A program made the position numbers and the translations under genes. From contig WIDE01000027.1 in the NCBI GenBank assembly GCA_015039315.1, positions 162,398 to 226,397 on the forward strand: DNA of 64,000 nucleotides. Direction: 5' to 3'. This document shows positions 47,933-58,534 of this stretch, in pieces. The notes under the pieces are model-generated. The model saw only the letters and a program-made list of their open reading frames with translations. It searched no databases and was not told where the DNA came from. This DNA is from Clavulina sp. PMI_390 (lineage: Eukaryota; Basidiomycota; Agaricomycetes; Cantharellales; Hydnaceae). Every line of letters starts with the position of its first letter. Positions within the stretch are counted from its first letter, which is position 1.

Positions 47933-48123
47933 TGACTCCTTGGGATCTTATGCGTATTTGCGCGCCGATATAATGGAGAGAACGAGAAAAGTCGTGGCCA
48001 GAAGGCAGAGGCGATGAATCTGGAGTGGTCGATTGCCAATGGATTTGCAACATAAATCTGGTCACGTGCTGGTTCGCACGCTCGTCCAACCCTTACCCTC
48101 TCTCAGAATCACACAGCATCTCG
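47933..48123. promoter_or_regulatory. Divergent promoter with CCAAT/CACGTG block
   Basis: Between F-box copy D (-) and the acidic protein gene (+). At 48035-48067 lies GCCAATGGATTTGCAACA, then GTCACGTGCT. The CCAAT and E-box-like CACGTG spacing is nearly the same as upstream of copy C, which points to shared regulation of the F-box copies rather than a site specific to the plus-strand gene. Confidence 0.5.
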
Positions 48124-49367
48124 ATGTCTGCAGGGCGCTCTACATCTACGGCTCGTAAACGCACACGAGATAGTGACGATGAGAGCGGTGTTGTCAATGA
48201 CTCCGCTTTCGGTGGCCGTGCTATTGCTTTTGGGCCCAGTGGCGTTGTCAGCACCCACGACAAGAAGAGGCAGCGTCTAGCTGCGTCCATGAAGTCTCTC
48301 AATGATGCTAGCTATGGTCACCTCGGCGGTCTAGTCTCCCCGCCCAGCGAGTTCGCAGATGGTGATATGAGTTCGTACGTCGGTGCTCGCAACGTTGGTC
48401 TCCATACCAGGCGACGCGCCACCGCGGCACCTGTTGTTTCAAAGGCTGGGGACGACGAAACAGATGACACTGCTGTTGCGTTCTGGAGCAGTCCTCCTCC
48501 TTCTCCTTCTCAGAACCCGTCTATTAATCCTCTCTCCGCATCAACATCGGCGTCGTCTGCATACCATCGCTCAATCCCCGCCGCGGCCTCGGGACCTAGA
48601 ATCAAATCTGTTCGCTCTGCTATTACCCCTGTCCTTCCTACCCGCACCACCCCTCCCGCGAAAGAGGTCATTAAGGACAAAGACGATGAAGACGATGAAG
48701 ACGAGGAGGAGGCTGATGAGGCCTACGATCCCGACGAAGTCGCACTCGACATCGGGTCCGATTCCGATTCCGATGAACCTGAAGCTGGAGACTCGGACGA
48801 CGCGGACGGTGAAGACACGCGTGCTGGAAAATCCCATGCCTCCTCCTCCTCATCCGCCTCTGTGCCTCTGTCAAGCATGAATGCCCTCCTCCACGAGCTT
48901 CATTTCTCCCACCGCCGATCTCAGCTTGCATCACCTTCCAAAACCCTATCATCACGTACAGTAGTCTCCAATACCAAGCCAATTGCACCATCCCCTCTCT
49001 CACAATCATCTACTACTCCTATTCCCCCCGCCTCCGCCACCTTCCGAGTCCCTGCTATGGACCGTTCCGCGATCGCAGCAGCCCGCGAGGCCGCCATGCG
49101 CCGTGAGCGTCTGCAGCGCGAGGAAGAAAAAGCTCTTGCGGCTGCCAAAGAAGAGGAAGCTGCGAAGAAGACTGTGCCCCCACCAGCTGTAGAGCAAGGA
49201 AACGTTAGTCAGCAGTACGAGGAAACGAATCGGTACGTACCCCACAATATCTCTGACAACCTAACTGATGCTGACCAACTTATTCCCAAAATAGCCTACT
49301 TGGTGCTCTCTTCCTAAGCCGTCGCCGTCGTGCCAATCTCGAAGACGATGACGAAGAGGAACTATAG
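48124..49367 (+). CDS. Acidic disordered protein, possibly a ribonucleotide reductase inhibitor-like protein
   Basis: Two exons (48124-49232, 49295-49367) give 393 aa. The N-terminus is basic (TARKRTRDSDDE), the middle is Ser/Pro-rich, then a long acidic run (DKDDEDDEDEEEADEAYDPD) and two short ordered motifs: MNALLHELHFSHRR and, across the only intron, YEETNRLLGALFLSRRRR. An Ala/Glu-rich helix (AREAAMRRERLQREEEKAL) lies between them. The pair of short hydrophobic motifs in a disordered chain reminds me of fungal proteins in Pfam's ribonucleotide reductase inhibitor family, but I cannot confirm this. A nuclear protein is likely from composition. Frame and splice sites are sound. Confidence 0.6.
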
Positions 49368-49741
49368 CCCTTGGTATTCTCCCCTCAGCCTCTTATAGCT
49401 TCATGCACGCTACGCATTGCATCTCTTTTCTCCTCGAAATAGCTCCCTATTCTCTTGTACATCCGATACCTATCCCAACACTCACGCATGCTCCCTTTCT
49501 TTCCATATCCTCTCTTGAAACGCCAATATCCAAAAGTCTCAGCATCAACCTTCATCCTGTATATCATCGTCCTCTCTCTATATTTGTAACATATCACTCT
49601 CTTATACTAGCGCCAAGCTTTTATAATTCATTACATTACTCTTTTCGCTATAATCATTGGTGCGATCCTTTCGTGCGCACCAAGCTTTACTTGGGAAGAG
49701 TCGGGCGACTCGCGGAAAGCGCCGGCCCAAGCGAACCAACG
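49368..49741. other. Intergenic before frataxin
   Basis: 3' flank of the acidic protein gene and frataxin promoter, pyrimidine-rich on the plus strand. No other feature. Confidence 0.4.
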
Positions 49742-50703
49742 ATGGCTTCTCGTCTCTCCAGCTCAAGCAGGCGACTGGCCTCAACTTCACCCCATTTACC
49801 AAACCATATCACGACATCTAGGAGCCCTTCATTATGTCTAACACGTCGTAGTCTATCCTCGTCGAATGCCAGCGCTCGTACCTCGGCCAAGAGTGCCGCT
49901 ACTGCTCTGCGGAAGGCGAACCGGTGGCCCTCTCGACAGGACGCGCTTTCTACATTATTGGGTGCAAGAATGCTATCTACTGCGCCTCCCCCGAGCTCTC
50001 CTTCCCCGACGTCGGCACCTTCACGATTCACAGCTAGGTATGCCCGCTCTTGCGTCTCCTACCTCGTTAGGAACAGTGCTCACAATTCCCTGAACCCTCT
50101 AGTGAAATGACAGAGGAGCAATATCATCAATTATCTGATGAAGCGCTCGATGGACTACTGGATACGCTAGAAGGGCTGTTTTATGCTGATGGGAGCAACG
50201 AAGGGATGAATGGGTTCGAGGTCGAGTACAATGTGCGTGTGCTACACTGTGATATACTCTGGCGCTCTACTTATTCACCTCCTTTCGCTATTCCATCAAT
50301 CCATGGGCATGTTTGGACTCTGATATCGTCTTTCCCTACCTGCTACCCTGCGACGTTTTCTTCTTCTGGTGGTCAAATGGGATAATATGGCGTGCTAGTC
50401 GGGTGTGATGACGATCAGCTTTGGTGAACAGCACGGCACGTACGTTCTCAATAAGCAACCGCCGAACAAGCAAATATGGCTATCATCCCCAATCAGGTGT
50501 GTTGTTCTTCCGTATACCAGTCTCTCTCCTCGCTCCTCGTCATGCTCACGTCGTCCCTTGCGTTTAGTGGCCCGAAACGTTATGACTACGATGCGGAGAA
50601 AGAGACGTGGTTTTATTCGCGTGAACACGTCTCGTTGGGTGAACTGCTAACGCAGGAGTTCCAGAATATCATCGCGGAGGATGTGGATCTACCGATAAGG
50701 TAG
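49742..50703 (+). CDS. YFH1: Frataxin, mitochondrial iron-sulfur assembly protein
   Basis: Four exons (49742-50037, 50103-50232, 50399-50496, 50568-50703) give 219 aa. Residues 1 to about 75 form an Arg/Ser-rich, acid-free mitochondrial targeting sequence. The frataxin fold follows: [20 protein letters not shown] (acidic helix 1), [56 protein letters not shown] and the C-terminal helix [12 protein letters not shown]. Frataxin stimulates sulfur transfer on the Fe-S scaffold in the mitochondrial matrix. All conserved strand residues are present. Confidence 0.96.
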
Positions 50704-51157
50704 CACGACGCTGCATTGTTTTGTTGAGCTGCTGTCTACTTGAGACAGTTCCTTGCTGTAGTTTGCGGCGCCTGAGATATATAATAGCATATTTAATCCA
50801 AGCAAGCGCAAGAAACGTATCCTCGAGTATTCGGCCCAGCGAACAGCGAGATAGATGAGTCAGCCATAGAGGTCAGCCGCGTCACATCGTGATTGCCCCA
50901 AACGTAAGAGAACTTCAGCATAATCGCTATACTATCGACTCTTCTTTCGACATCACCATACGCGTCAGATAAAATGAGCTCACATTAGTCCTCCCCCTCC
51001 GACTATTGCATGTATAGTTCAATATGGTTGGTGGCTGTTGTTCAAACGTGTCAGCAAACCAATGAATTGGTATCACGATGATTTGCCACCCAGTCACGGT
51101 CATCTCTCCCCCATCATCTCTGAAAGCTAGCACTGGCGTGCACATAGCTAATACGCC
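50704..51157. other. Intergenic before wax-synthase-like array
   Basis: 3' flank of frataxin and upstream region of wax-synthase-like copy 1. No supported feature. Confidence 0.4.
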
Positions 51158-52556
51158 ATGCAGCTGATAGATACCCTCATCAGCTATCTTCCGCGAGCCA
51201 TCTGGGTCGCCGCACTCGTTTTCCCAACCACGCGGGCGCAGAGACTCCGCGCGTTTGCTGCCCTTGTGGTGACGTCGATGTGGACTGCCTTCCGCCTCAT
51301 TATTAGCGATGAGCCTGGTATAAAAGCCATGAATGCTTATAGCGAGGTAGCGGGTATGGCAGGACTGATCCCTCCAGCCTTGTTCCTCCTTCTGGGCACG
51401 GATGATCCCAGGACATCAATCACCTGGCTCAAGCCGACTACGTCGAGTGCAGCAGTCGAGTCAAAAGATGGCAAGACCAAGACCGTGCAAAAGCAGAAGA
51501 CCTATCTTGCTGATGACAGCCTGACCTTCCAATCTCGCCTTCGGTGGGCATTCACTCTGACGTTCAACCCCCGCATGATCGGCACGAACGTCCAAGCAGC
51601 CAATGTCATCCCACTCTCCCCTTCCCTGTCCTCCTCTCGCTACAACTTCTGTATGGATCGTCTCTTTATCCTGGCGAAAAGCGCTCTCATCATGGGGCCC
51701 ATGGCTATGATACCCAAATACTTCCCATCTGTCCTCGATGCTGCCACCAAGACCTCACCAACGATTGTGGAACGAATGCTCGTAACTTCGGGTGGCCTCA
51801 TCTTCAACTGGAATTTGCTCAACTCTGGTCAATGCCTCTTGGCATTCCTTGCAGTTGCGCTTCGGGTATCTGAGCCCGATGAGTGGCCAGACTTGTTCGG
51901 TGCGCTTGGCGATGCCTACACTCTTCGGCGGGCGTGGGGGTAAGCCCAATAGTTTATTTTTATTGCCATGACATCGAGATGGAAGCTGATCCGCGATTTT
52001 TTATCATCAGTCGTGCTTGGCACCAAATTCTACGGAAGGTACGTCTCCACGCCAGGTCAGGCTGATGCTCAACTGACCACTTTTTCGCGAATAGCCATTC
52101 GAGCTTTCCGGGAATGCAGTTGCTTCGTTCTTCGGAGCAACACCCCACACGTTTGCCTCGAAATACCTCAAACTCTATACTGCTTTCGCCTTCTCCGCCT
52201 TCGTCCACATGTGGGGCGATTTCAGCTTGTATAGTAACACGCTTTCGCGCTTCGTGCGCTCCAACAACCCATGGGCCATCTTCTCCATGAAAGCTATGTT
52301 CACGCCGCAATTCTTTCTGAGCCAAGTGGTGGGGATAATGGTGGAGGACCATGTCATTGATGCGATCAAGTGGGCGTGGAGGTCAGGAAAGTTCGGCAAG
52401 GGGGAAGATGAGAAGGAGGCGTATCCGCCGAATGTAGTGAGGTTAGGGAAGATGCTAGGCTATGTGTGGGTATTTGTGTGGTTCTGCGCGACGTTCTATG
52501 CCTACCAGCAACCACTCATGTTCTGGACCTTTGCCAAGCCCCAAAGGATGTTTTAA
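51158..52556 (+). CDS. Wax synthase-like (MBOAT_2) membrane protein, array copy 1
   Basis: Three exons (51158-51939, 52011-52038, 52095-52556) give 423 aa. The N-terminus IDTLISYLPRAIWVAALVFP starts the first membrane segment. Family elements in order: WWAF-type loop before TFNPRMIGTNVQAANVIPLS, SEPDEWPDLFGALGDAYTLR, AWHQILRK on the 28-nt exon, FASKYLKLYTAF, HMWGDF, FTPQFFLSQVVGIMVEDHVI and YVWVFVWFCATF. The His in HxWGD and the WHQ motif are the likely active-site region by analogy with MBOAT enzymes. Substrate unknown. It converges with copy 2. Confidence 0.88.
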
Positions 52557-52749
52557 TAATATCACAATCGATCTCTTACTAAAATCCTGCTAACGAAGTG
52601 GTAAATCCTCGTTTCGGCGCATATCCAGATGATCAACATGAGAGGGTTTGCGAGATCATTACAAGTGGTGGAAAGATTTACAAGCTCACCCCACTAGCGA
52701 CGAGGGGCTATATACATCACATGAAAAGCATTAACACACTTCACCGGCG

Positions 52750-54184
52750 TCAGAGAAATATCCCTCGGATGCTGCTCCTCTGGTACTGCGGGTACGTCGC
52801 GCATAACCAGACAAATACCCACGTATACCCCAACACCCTGCTCCCTAGGATAAACTTTCGATTTGAATATATCAGAAGCGGTCCATCGAACCGTGTCTTG
52901 ATGTCATCGGCGCAGTACTCCCCTACTGCTCGACCTATCTTTATTCGAGCGATCTCATCCAGCACACCCAATACAATGTCCTCGATGATAATTCCGAGAG
53001 CTTGACTGTAGAAGAATTGGGGAGTGAAGAGTGCTGCGGGGGTGAGGAACTTCCATGGATTGGGGGGAGTAGGTGATGGATGTAGTGTGTGTTGGAGACT
53101 CGCATAAACGGCGAAGTCGCCCCACATGTGCGATAGCGCGACGAGGCTGTTCGCTATAATCAAGCGGATGAGCTTCGCGAGGTAGCTTCTGGGGTCAATT
53201 GAGACTCTACGGATAACAGCATTGGCGGGAGAGGTGAATTGCTGGACGTAGGCGAGTCCTCAGTTAGTAGTCATCGAGCGAGTGACACCGAGGAATGAAT
53301 GAGATATTTACCCTTCTATAGAGGTTGTGCCATGACGTCCTGAGAAGAGACAGGATGTATATATACCGAGGGGTTAGGAGGAGTAATAAATCAGTAGATG
53401 GAAACACGCACCCCCATGCTCTCCTCAAGGTATAAGCATCTGACACCTTTCCAAACAACTCAGGCCACTCTTTCGGCTCTGAAGTTCTCAAAGCGACCAT
53501 GATGCAGCTTAACAGCGCGTGTCCTCCTTTAATACCAAAGAAGTTGGCGAAAACGCCTCCAATGGTAAAGGCAGCACGCTGGATGGCGCTAGGCGTCGGT
53601 GTTGTGATCGCCTCGCGAATCCATGGAATGTAGAAGGGAGAATAGCAAAGAGGGACTGTAATGGACGCGCACCATGCCGTCGTGAAGAGGCGGCTTAGGC
53701 AGAACTGGAGACGTGAGGTGAGGTTGGGCGCAAGAGCTGTGGTGCGGACCGAGAAGTTGGTTGAGATGAATCGAGAATTGTAGGTGAGGAAATAGGCATG
53801 CCAGATGCGGGGAAAGATTCCAAGACTAGGATCAGATAGCGATATCCTAGCAGGCTCAACCGGTACTGGGCTTCCCGACGTGGAATCTAAGGTCCTCACG
53901 TCGTGCTCAGATGAAGTCCAGGTAATGTACTCTCGCGGACTGGGAATCACGACGAGCAATTCCATCGCAATGAGAGGGAAAGTCCCTAGATTTACACCGT
54001 ATGAATATGCCGTCAAGCTACTCGAAGCCGGCAGAGGGTCGCTGAGCCAGTTCAACAGTGTGTACCACTGAGTTGTGATGATCGTCGCGAAGGCCAAGAG
54101 ACGGAGCGTCTGAGTAGAAGGGAAAAGGAGCAGAGCAACTAGAAGTTGTCGAGCAATAAAGCTAACGAGTGGGTTTTCTGACAT
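52750..54184 (-). CDS. Wax synthase-like (MBOAT_2) membrane protein, array copy 2 (divergent)
   Basis: Three exons (54184-53412, 53339-53312, 53241-52750) give 430 aa. The frame is open to an upstream ATG at 54295, but 54184 (MSENPLVSFIARQLLVALLL) matches the start of the other copies. It is the most diverged active-looking copy: the 28-nt exon encodes SWHNLYRR in place of WHQxLRK, and the C-terminus ends early with GIFL. HMWGDF, LFTPQFFYSQALGIIIEDIV and GYTWVFVWLCATYPQ are kept. The changed WHN may alter activity. Confidence 0.82.
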
Positions 54185-54617
54185 TGGGAGGATGGTGAAC
54201 GAAGGCTCTCGCCCTGAAATGACGGACGTTGGAGCAAAGAAAGTTTGCTCTTGGCGAGTTGGCGACTCGGCCTCACCTGACCGCTGATCAACCACGGTCG
54301 TGGGGCACTAGGAAAGGGGACACTTGGAGGATAACTAAGAGCAAGAGGCAACAAAAGATTCCTGAAAACAGCTTAAAGTGCTATAAACGAAAGTATCTGC
54401 GTCAAATCGACAAGCAAGCCAACGACGAGCAAAGGATTCGCCTGTCAGCGCTTGGGGACGCGGTGCCCGAATGATCTTCCCCCGCCCTCCTCCCGTCTGT
54501 CGGGTTCAATCACATGAGTAAACGCCTCTATCAAATATATGAATACTGCTGGTTTCTCTGGGCTCTCTTCGCCGTGATTTGGTGACCCAACCTGATAGTT
54601 GCCACCTCACAGAGACA
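54185..54617. promoter_or_regulatory. Divergent promoter, wax-synthase-like copies 2 (-) and 3 (+)
   Basis: About 430 bp between two divergent start codons. An AT-rich stretch TCAAATATATGAATA lies at 54531-54545, about 75 bp before copy 3. No other feature. Confidence 0.4.
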
Positions 54618-56038
54618 ATGGACGCGCTTGTCAGCTGGATTCCGCGACAGCTACTCGTGATTGCTCTTGTCGCGCCCACCACGCGACTTCAGAAGACCAT
54701 TGCATTTGGTGTCATCTTTGTGTCGCAAGCATGGGCGTATCTCTCCATCATAGACAGGCCTGGCCTGAGAGGCTGGGCAGCCTACGGCGAGGCATCAGGC
54801 CTCAGCGGAGCTCTTCTGCTGACTGGAATGCTTCTCCTTGCCAAAGACGATGCTAGTACATCTATCACTTGGCCCAGGGATTTCTACTCAAAGAGTCGAA
54901 CCTCCAGCTTTGGCATTGCCAAAAGCGAAAAGTCGCAAGGGGCAACGAAAGCGAGAACGTTTCTTGCAGACAACAGTCTCAACCTCTCAACTCGGATCTG
55001 GCGGGCTTATAGTTTCACGCACGACCCTCGGTTGATTGGTACAAACAATCAGGCAGCGAACATCATTCCATTATCTCCCTCTTTATCGTCCTCTCGGACG
55101 AACTTCTGTCTGGATCGCCTCTACTCGCTGGTGATTAGCCTTTTCTTCGTAGTGGCAATCGCGGCCGCCCCCAAATACTCCCAATTCTGTCTCGAGGCTG
55201 CTACGAAATCGCCACCACCGCTCCTTCAAAGATTCGTTGGAACATTTGGTAGTCTCGTCTTTACGTGGCACCTAATTAGATGCGGCCAATGTATCCTAGC
55301 CGTGACGTCAGTCGCGCTGGGCATCTGTGAGCCGGGAGAGTGGCCAGATATCTTTGGTGCTGTGGAAGATGCTTACACAGTCCGGAGGGCATGGGGGTAA
55401 GAACCTTCATCTCACCTTTTCATCCTCAATTGTATCTGACCGCTAGGCCCTGGCCTATCCTATTGCAGTCGGAGTTGGCACCAAATGCTGCGAAAGGTGT
55501 GTGAAACACTGACGTCCCGTGCAATTTCTGTCGCTCTAATAACTAATCATTCGTTTAGCCACTTGAATCTGGTGGAAATGCTGTTGTTTCCTTTGTTGGG
55601 GCGAAGCCCCACACTTTTGCTTCGAAGTACTTGAAGCTCTACACCGCATTTGCCCTCTCCACGTTTGCGCACGTGTGGGGTGACTTTCTTCTTCGTGGTA
55701 ACACACTCCCCCCGTACCTTCAGTCTAATAAGTGGGCAAGATTCTCGCTGGATGCCTTGTTCAGCCCACAGTTCTTCATGAGCCAAGCGGTGTGCATCAT
55801 GGTCGAGGATCATATTATCGACGCGATTGACTGGGCGTGGAAGTCTGGAAAGTTCGGCAAGGTGCAAACATCGCAAGACGCTAAAGCTACATACCCTCCT
55901 AGCATCGCTTGGTATGGGAAGATGGTGGGATATGTGTGGGTCTTCGTCTGGTTCTGCATAACAATCCCACTCTACCAGAACAGGATCAACTTCTGGGCAT
56001 ATACCGAGTCTCTCCCAGAAACATCGCTATATAATTAG
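54618..56038 (+). CDS. Wax synthase-like (MBOAT_2) membrane protein, array copy 3
   Basis: Three exons (54618-55396, 55469-55496, 55559-56038) give 428 aa. It starts MDALVSWIPRQLLVIALVAP; an upstream ATG at 54579 is in frame but lacks support from the paralogues. SWHQMLRK is on the 28-nt exon, with CEPGEWPDIFGAVEDAYTVR before it and HVWGDF, LFSPQFFMSQAVCIMVEDHI and GYVWVFVWFCITIP after it. Membrane segments are spaced as in the other copies. It converges with the pseudogene copy 4. Confidence 0.9.
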
Positions 56039-56241
56039 GTTTGGGTCGTCTTCATTCGTAGAGCATAGCTCCCTGCATTGCTAATACAATGGAACATCAA
56101 CCTCACTTCCCTCAATGGTGATCAATGGTGAACAGCGTGCGAGAATATGGATCAACGAACAATGGTACTCGAATGAAAGAAGGTAAATAACGGATATAGG
56201 AATTATGTGGCAGTCATGGATGAAGGTACTTCAGTAAAAGC

Positions 56242-57613
56242 TCACTTCAGGATACCATGTTGGTATTGAGGGACTGTCGCACAGAACCAAACGAACACCC
56301 ACACATACCCAGACGTCGCCACAGCTGGGGGATACTTCTCTTTTGCTCCTAACAAGTCCTCTGCTTTTCCGGGTTTACCGAAACCGCCTATCCTCCACAC
56401 CCAATCAATCAAGTCTATCACTTGGTCCTCCATGATAGCCACCGCTTGACTCATGAAGAATTGCGGGCTAAACACAGCCTTGTGGGAGAAGTTGGCCGAC
56501 ATACTTGAGCGCTCTTTGGGCGCGAGGAGATTGGTATAGAGGGCATAGTCATCCCAGGTGTGGACGTAGGTGGATTGTGAAACCGCTGTGCAGAGCTTGA
56601 TATATTTCGAATCGAGTGTAGAAGGCTTTTCTCGGACAAATTCTGCAATCGCATTACCAGATATGGGGGATGGCTATCAAAAAGCGTCAGACTAGGTTCA
56701 GACATCGCATATGTGCGTTTACGTCGAACTCACCTTACGGAGCGTCTGATGCCACGCACGATCGAGGGTTCAAAAGAGAGCAGACACGATGGCGATCAAT
56801 CTATTGGCGAAGCCCATGCGATATTACCAACTGGTATGGGGGCTCTTACCTCCGTGGTCTTTGTGATGCATATGCATCACTCATGGCTCCAAAAAACATC
56901 TGGCCAATTCTCGGGGTTGCATACCCGTAGAGCTACCGTCACAAACGCCACAAGGCAATGGGAAGAGTCGGAAAAGTTCCAGGAGAAGGTGATTCCGCCA
57001 GTAGTGGCGATTTCTCGCTGGGTATAGGTAGGTGATGGATTGAGGATGGCGTCGAGGGCGAATGGGGAGCATTTGGGACTTGGGCCAAAATAAACATGAT
57101 GGGGCCACCTTTGAGCACGGCAAGTAGTCGATTCAAGCAGGATTTTGGGCGAGATGTGGAGAGGGATGGAGAGAGAGGGACGATGTTGCTTGATTGAACG
57201 CTAGCCCCAATCATGCGGTGGTTAAATGTGAGTGAATAAGCCCACCACACATGGGCCTAGAGGGATTCATCCGCGAGACAGGTTTTGTGAAGCTAAATGC
57301 TCTCAGTGGATCGTGGTTGTACAGACGGAGTGCCTGTCTCAGCATTGGATGGTTTGGTCCAAGTAACCGATGTTCTGGGTTCTTCTGTGCCAAAGAGAAG
57401 GCCCAGCGCGAGCAGAACGAACCCTGTTACCCCAGATGCGTCGCTGTACATGGGGAAGCCCTTCATGCCAGGTTCATCTATGAGGTGGATGAGAAGCCAC
57501 GTCTCTATCACAAAGATCACTGCAAACGCAATGGCCCTTTGGATTTGTGTGGTTGGAGCAATGAGTGCTAGCACACGTAGCTGGCGCAGGATGTAGCTGA
57601 TAAAAGTTTTCAT
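56242..57613 (-). pseudogene. Wax synthase-like pseudogene, array copy 4
   Basis: The frame opens normally at 57613 (MKTFISYILRQLRVLALIAP). It then hits two in-frame TAG codons (57293-57295 and 57257-57259) inside a region that otherwise still reads LADESL and WWAYSLTFNHRMIG. Further on, after NPENWPDVF, the frame slips and stops. The 28-nt exon (AWHQTLRK) is recognisable at about 56732-56759, but its acceptor reads CGA instead of AG. In the last exon HVWGDF has become HTWDDY, and one residue is missing in AIMEDQVID. Several independent lesions make this a clear pseudogene. Confidence 0.88.
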
Positions 57614-58290
57614 AACTTTCGCAAAGACGCAAGAAGTCCAGGGCTTGTCGATGTAAGTGCTCAGATATCGAGGTGACCTTTCGTCTTTATGTAGGAGTGA
57701 TCCGTCATTTGTCATATACGGATGGGCTTCAGACCTCGGGCTTGGGGCTGTTCTCTTACGTCACGGCGCCGTGGTTCAATCGTAAATCGTAGTACGTCTT
57801 GAAGGGCATTTTGGCCGACAATCGACAAATGTGTCACCTCCACTGAATTAGGTATTGGCTAAAAGAAATGATGGTAGATGGTATGAGTGGGCGGGACGGA
57901 AAACTGTAAAACCAGCTGGATCTCACAAGTAGAATAGCGTATGAGCAGCGTTCTTGCTACCACGGGAGTTCTGGACCATGGGAAGGTTGCGAACAAAGCC
58001 CTCACTGCGGTCGGCTCCGCCAGGCACTCAGTGCGGCTCCACTCGCTAGGGGAATGAAAGGAGCAAAACTGTCAAAAAGAGATCAAAAGAAGACCGTCTG
58101 GGCCAACAGTTCCGAATCAGCGCAGCCAGGAGGGCTGAGGCGCGGACTCGGAGCCGAAACGCGGGGCCGACCACCGCCCCCTCCTCTTTTTCGCCCGCCT
58201 TTTTCAATTCATGTTTTTGATGAATTCAGTAAGTGGACCTCTCCATCAAATCTATCTATTTCTGCTTGTCTAAGAATCCTTCATCGCTTC
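57614..58290. other. Intergenic with shared upstream block
   Basis: At 58156-58205 the sequence GAAACGCGGGGCCGACC, followed by CCTCCTCTTTTT, matches 60543-60582 upstream of copy 6. It lies in front of the relic at 58291, consistent with a duplicated promoter. Nothing else supported. Confidence 0.45.
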
Positions 58291-58470
58291 ATGAAAATCA
58301 TCGCATTCCATCTCGGAGAGCTATAGGCGCTTGCTCTGGTGACTCCGACCACGCGACTGCGCGACTCATGCATTTTCCGATAATTGTCGTGTCGTATATC
58401 TAGACCATTATCGCCGTCATAAACGATCCTGATTGGAGAGGCTTGATAAATGATGAGAATTGGCCCATTA
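58291..58470 (+). pseudogene. Wax synthase-like relic, N-terminal fragment
   Basis: Plus-strand reading from the ATG gives MKIIAFHLGEL, a stop, then ALALVTPTTRLRDS. After a frame change it continues FPIIVVSYI, stop, TIIAVINDPDWRGLINDE. These align with MGALISWIPRQL, ALALIAPTTRLQR and FGIIVASQIWTIIAFIDEPG of copy 6. One stop falls where the other copies have Trp. Only the first 60 or so codons remain; the rest is gone before copy 5. Confidence 0.65.
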
Positions 58471-58534
58471 TGGGGAAACTAGACAGCTAAAATGCTTGCC
58501 CGAATGAAGGAGGCGTGTGTAAAGAATGTGGGAT

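Noticed and set aside
57765..57790. GTTCAATC resembling a tRNA T-loop
   Set aside because: No complementary T-stem, acceptor stem or D-arm is present around it.
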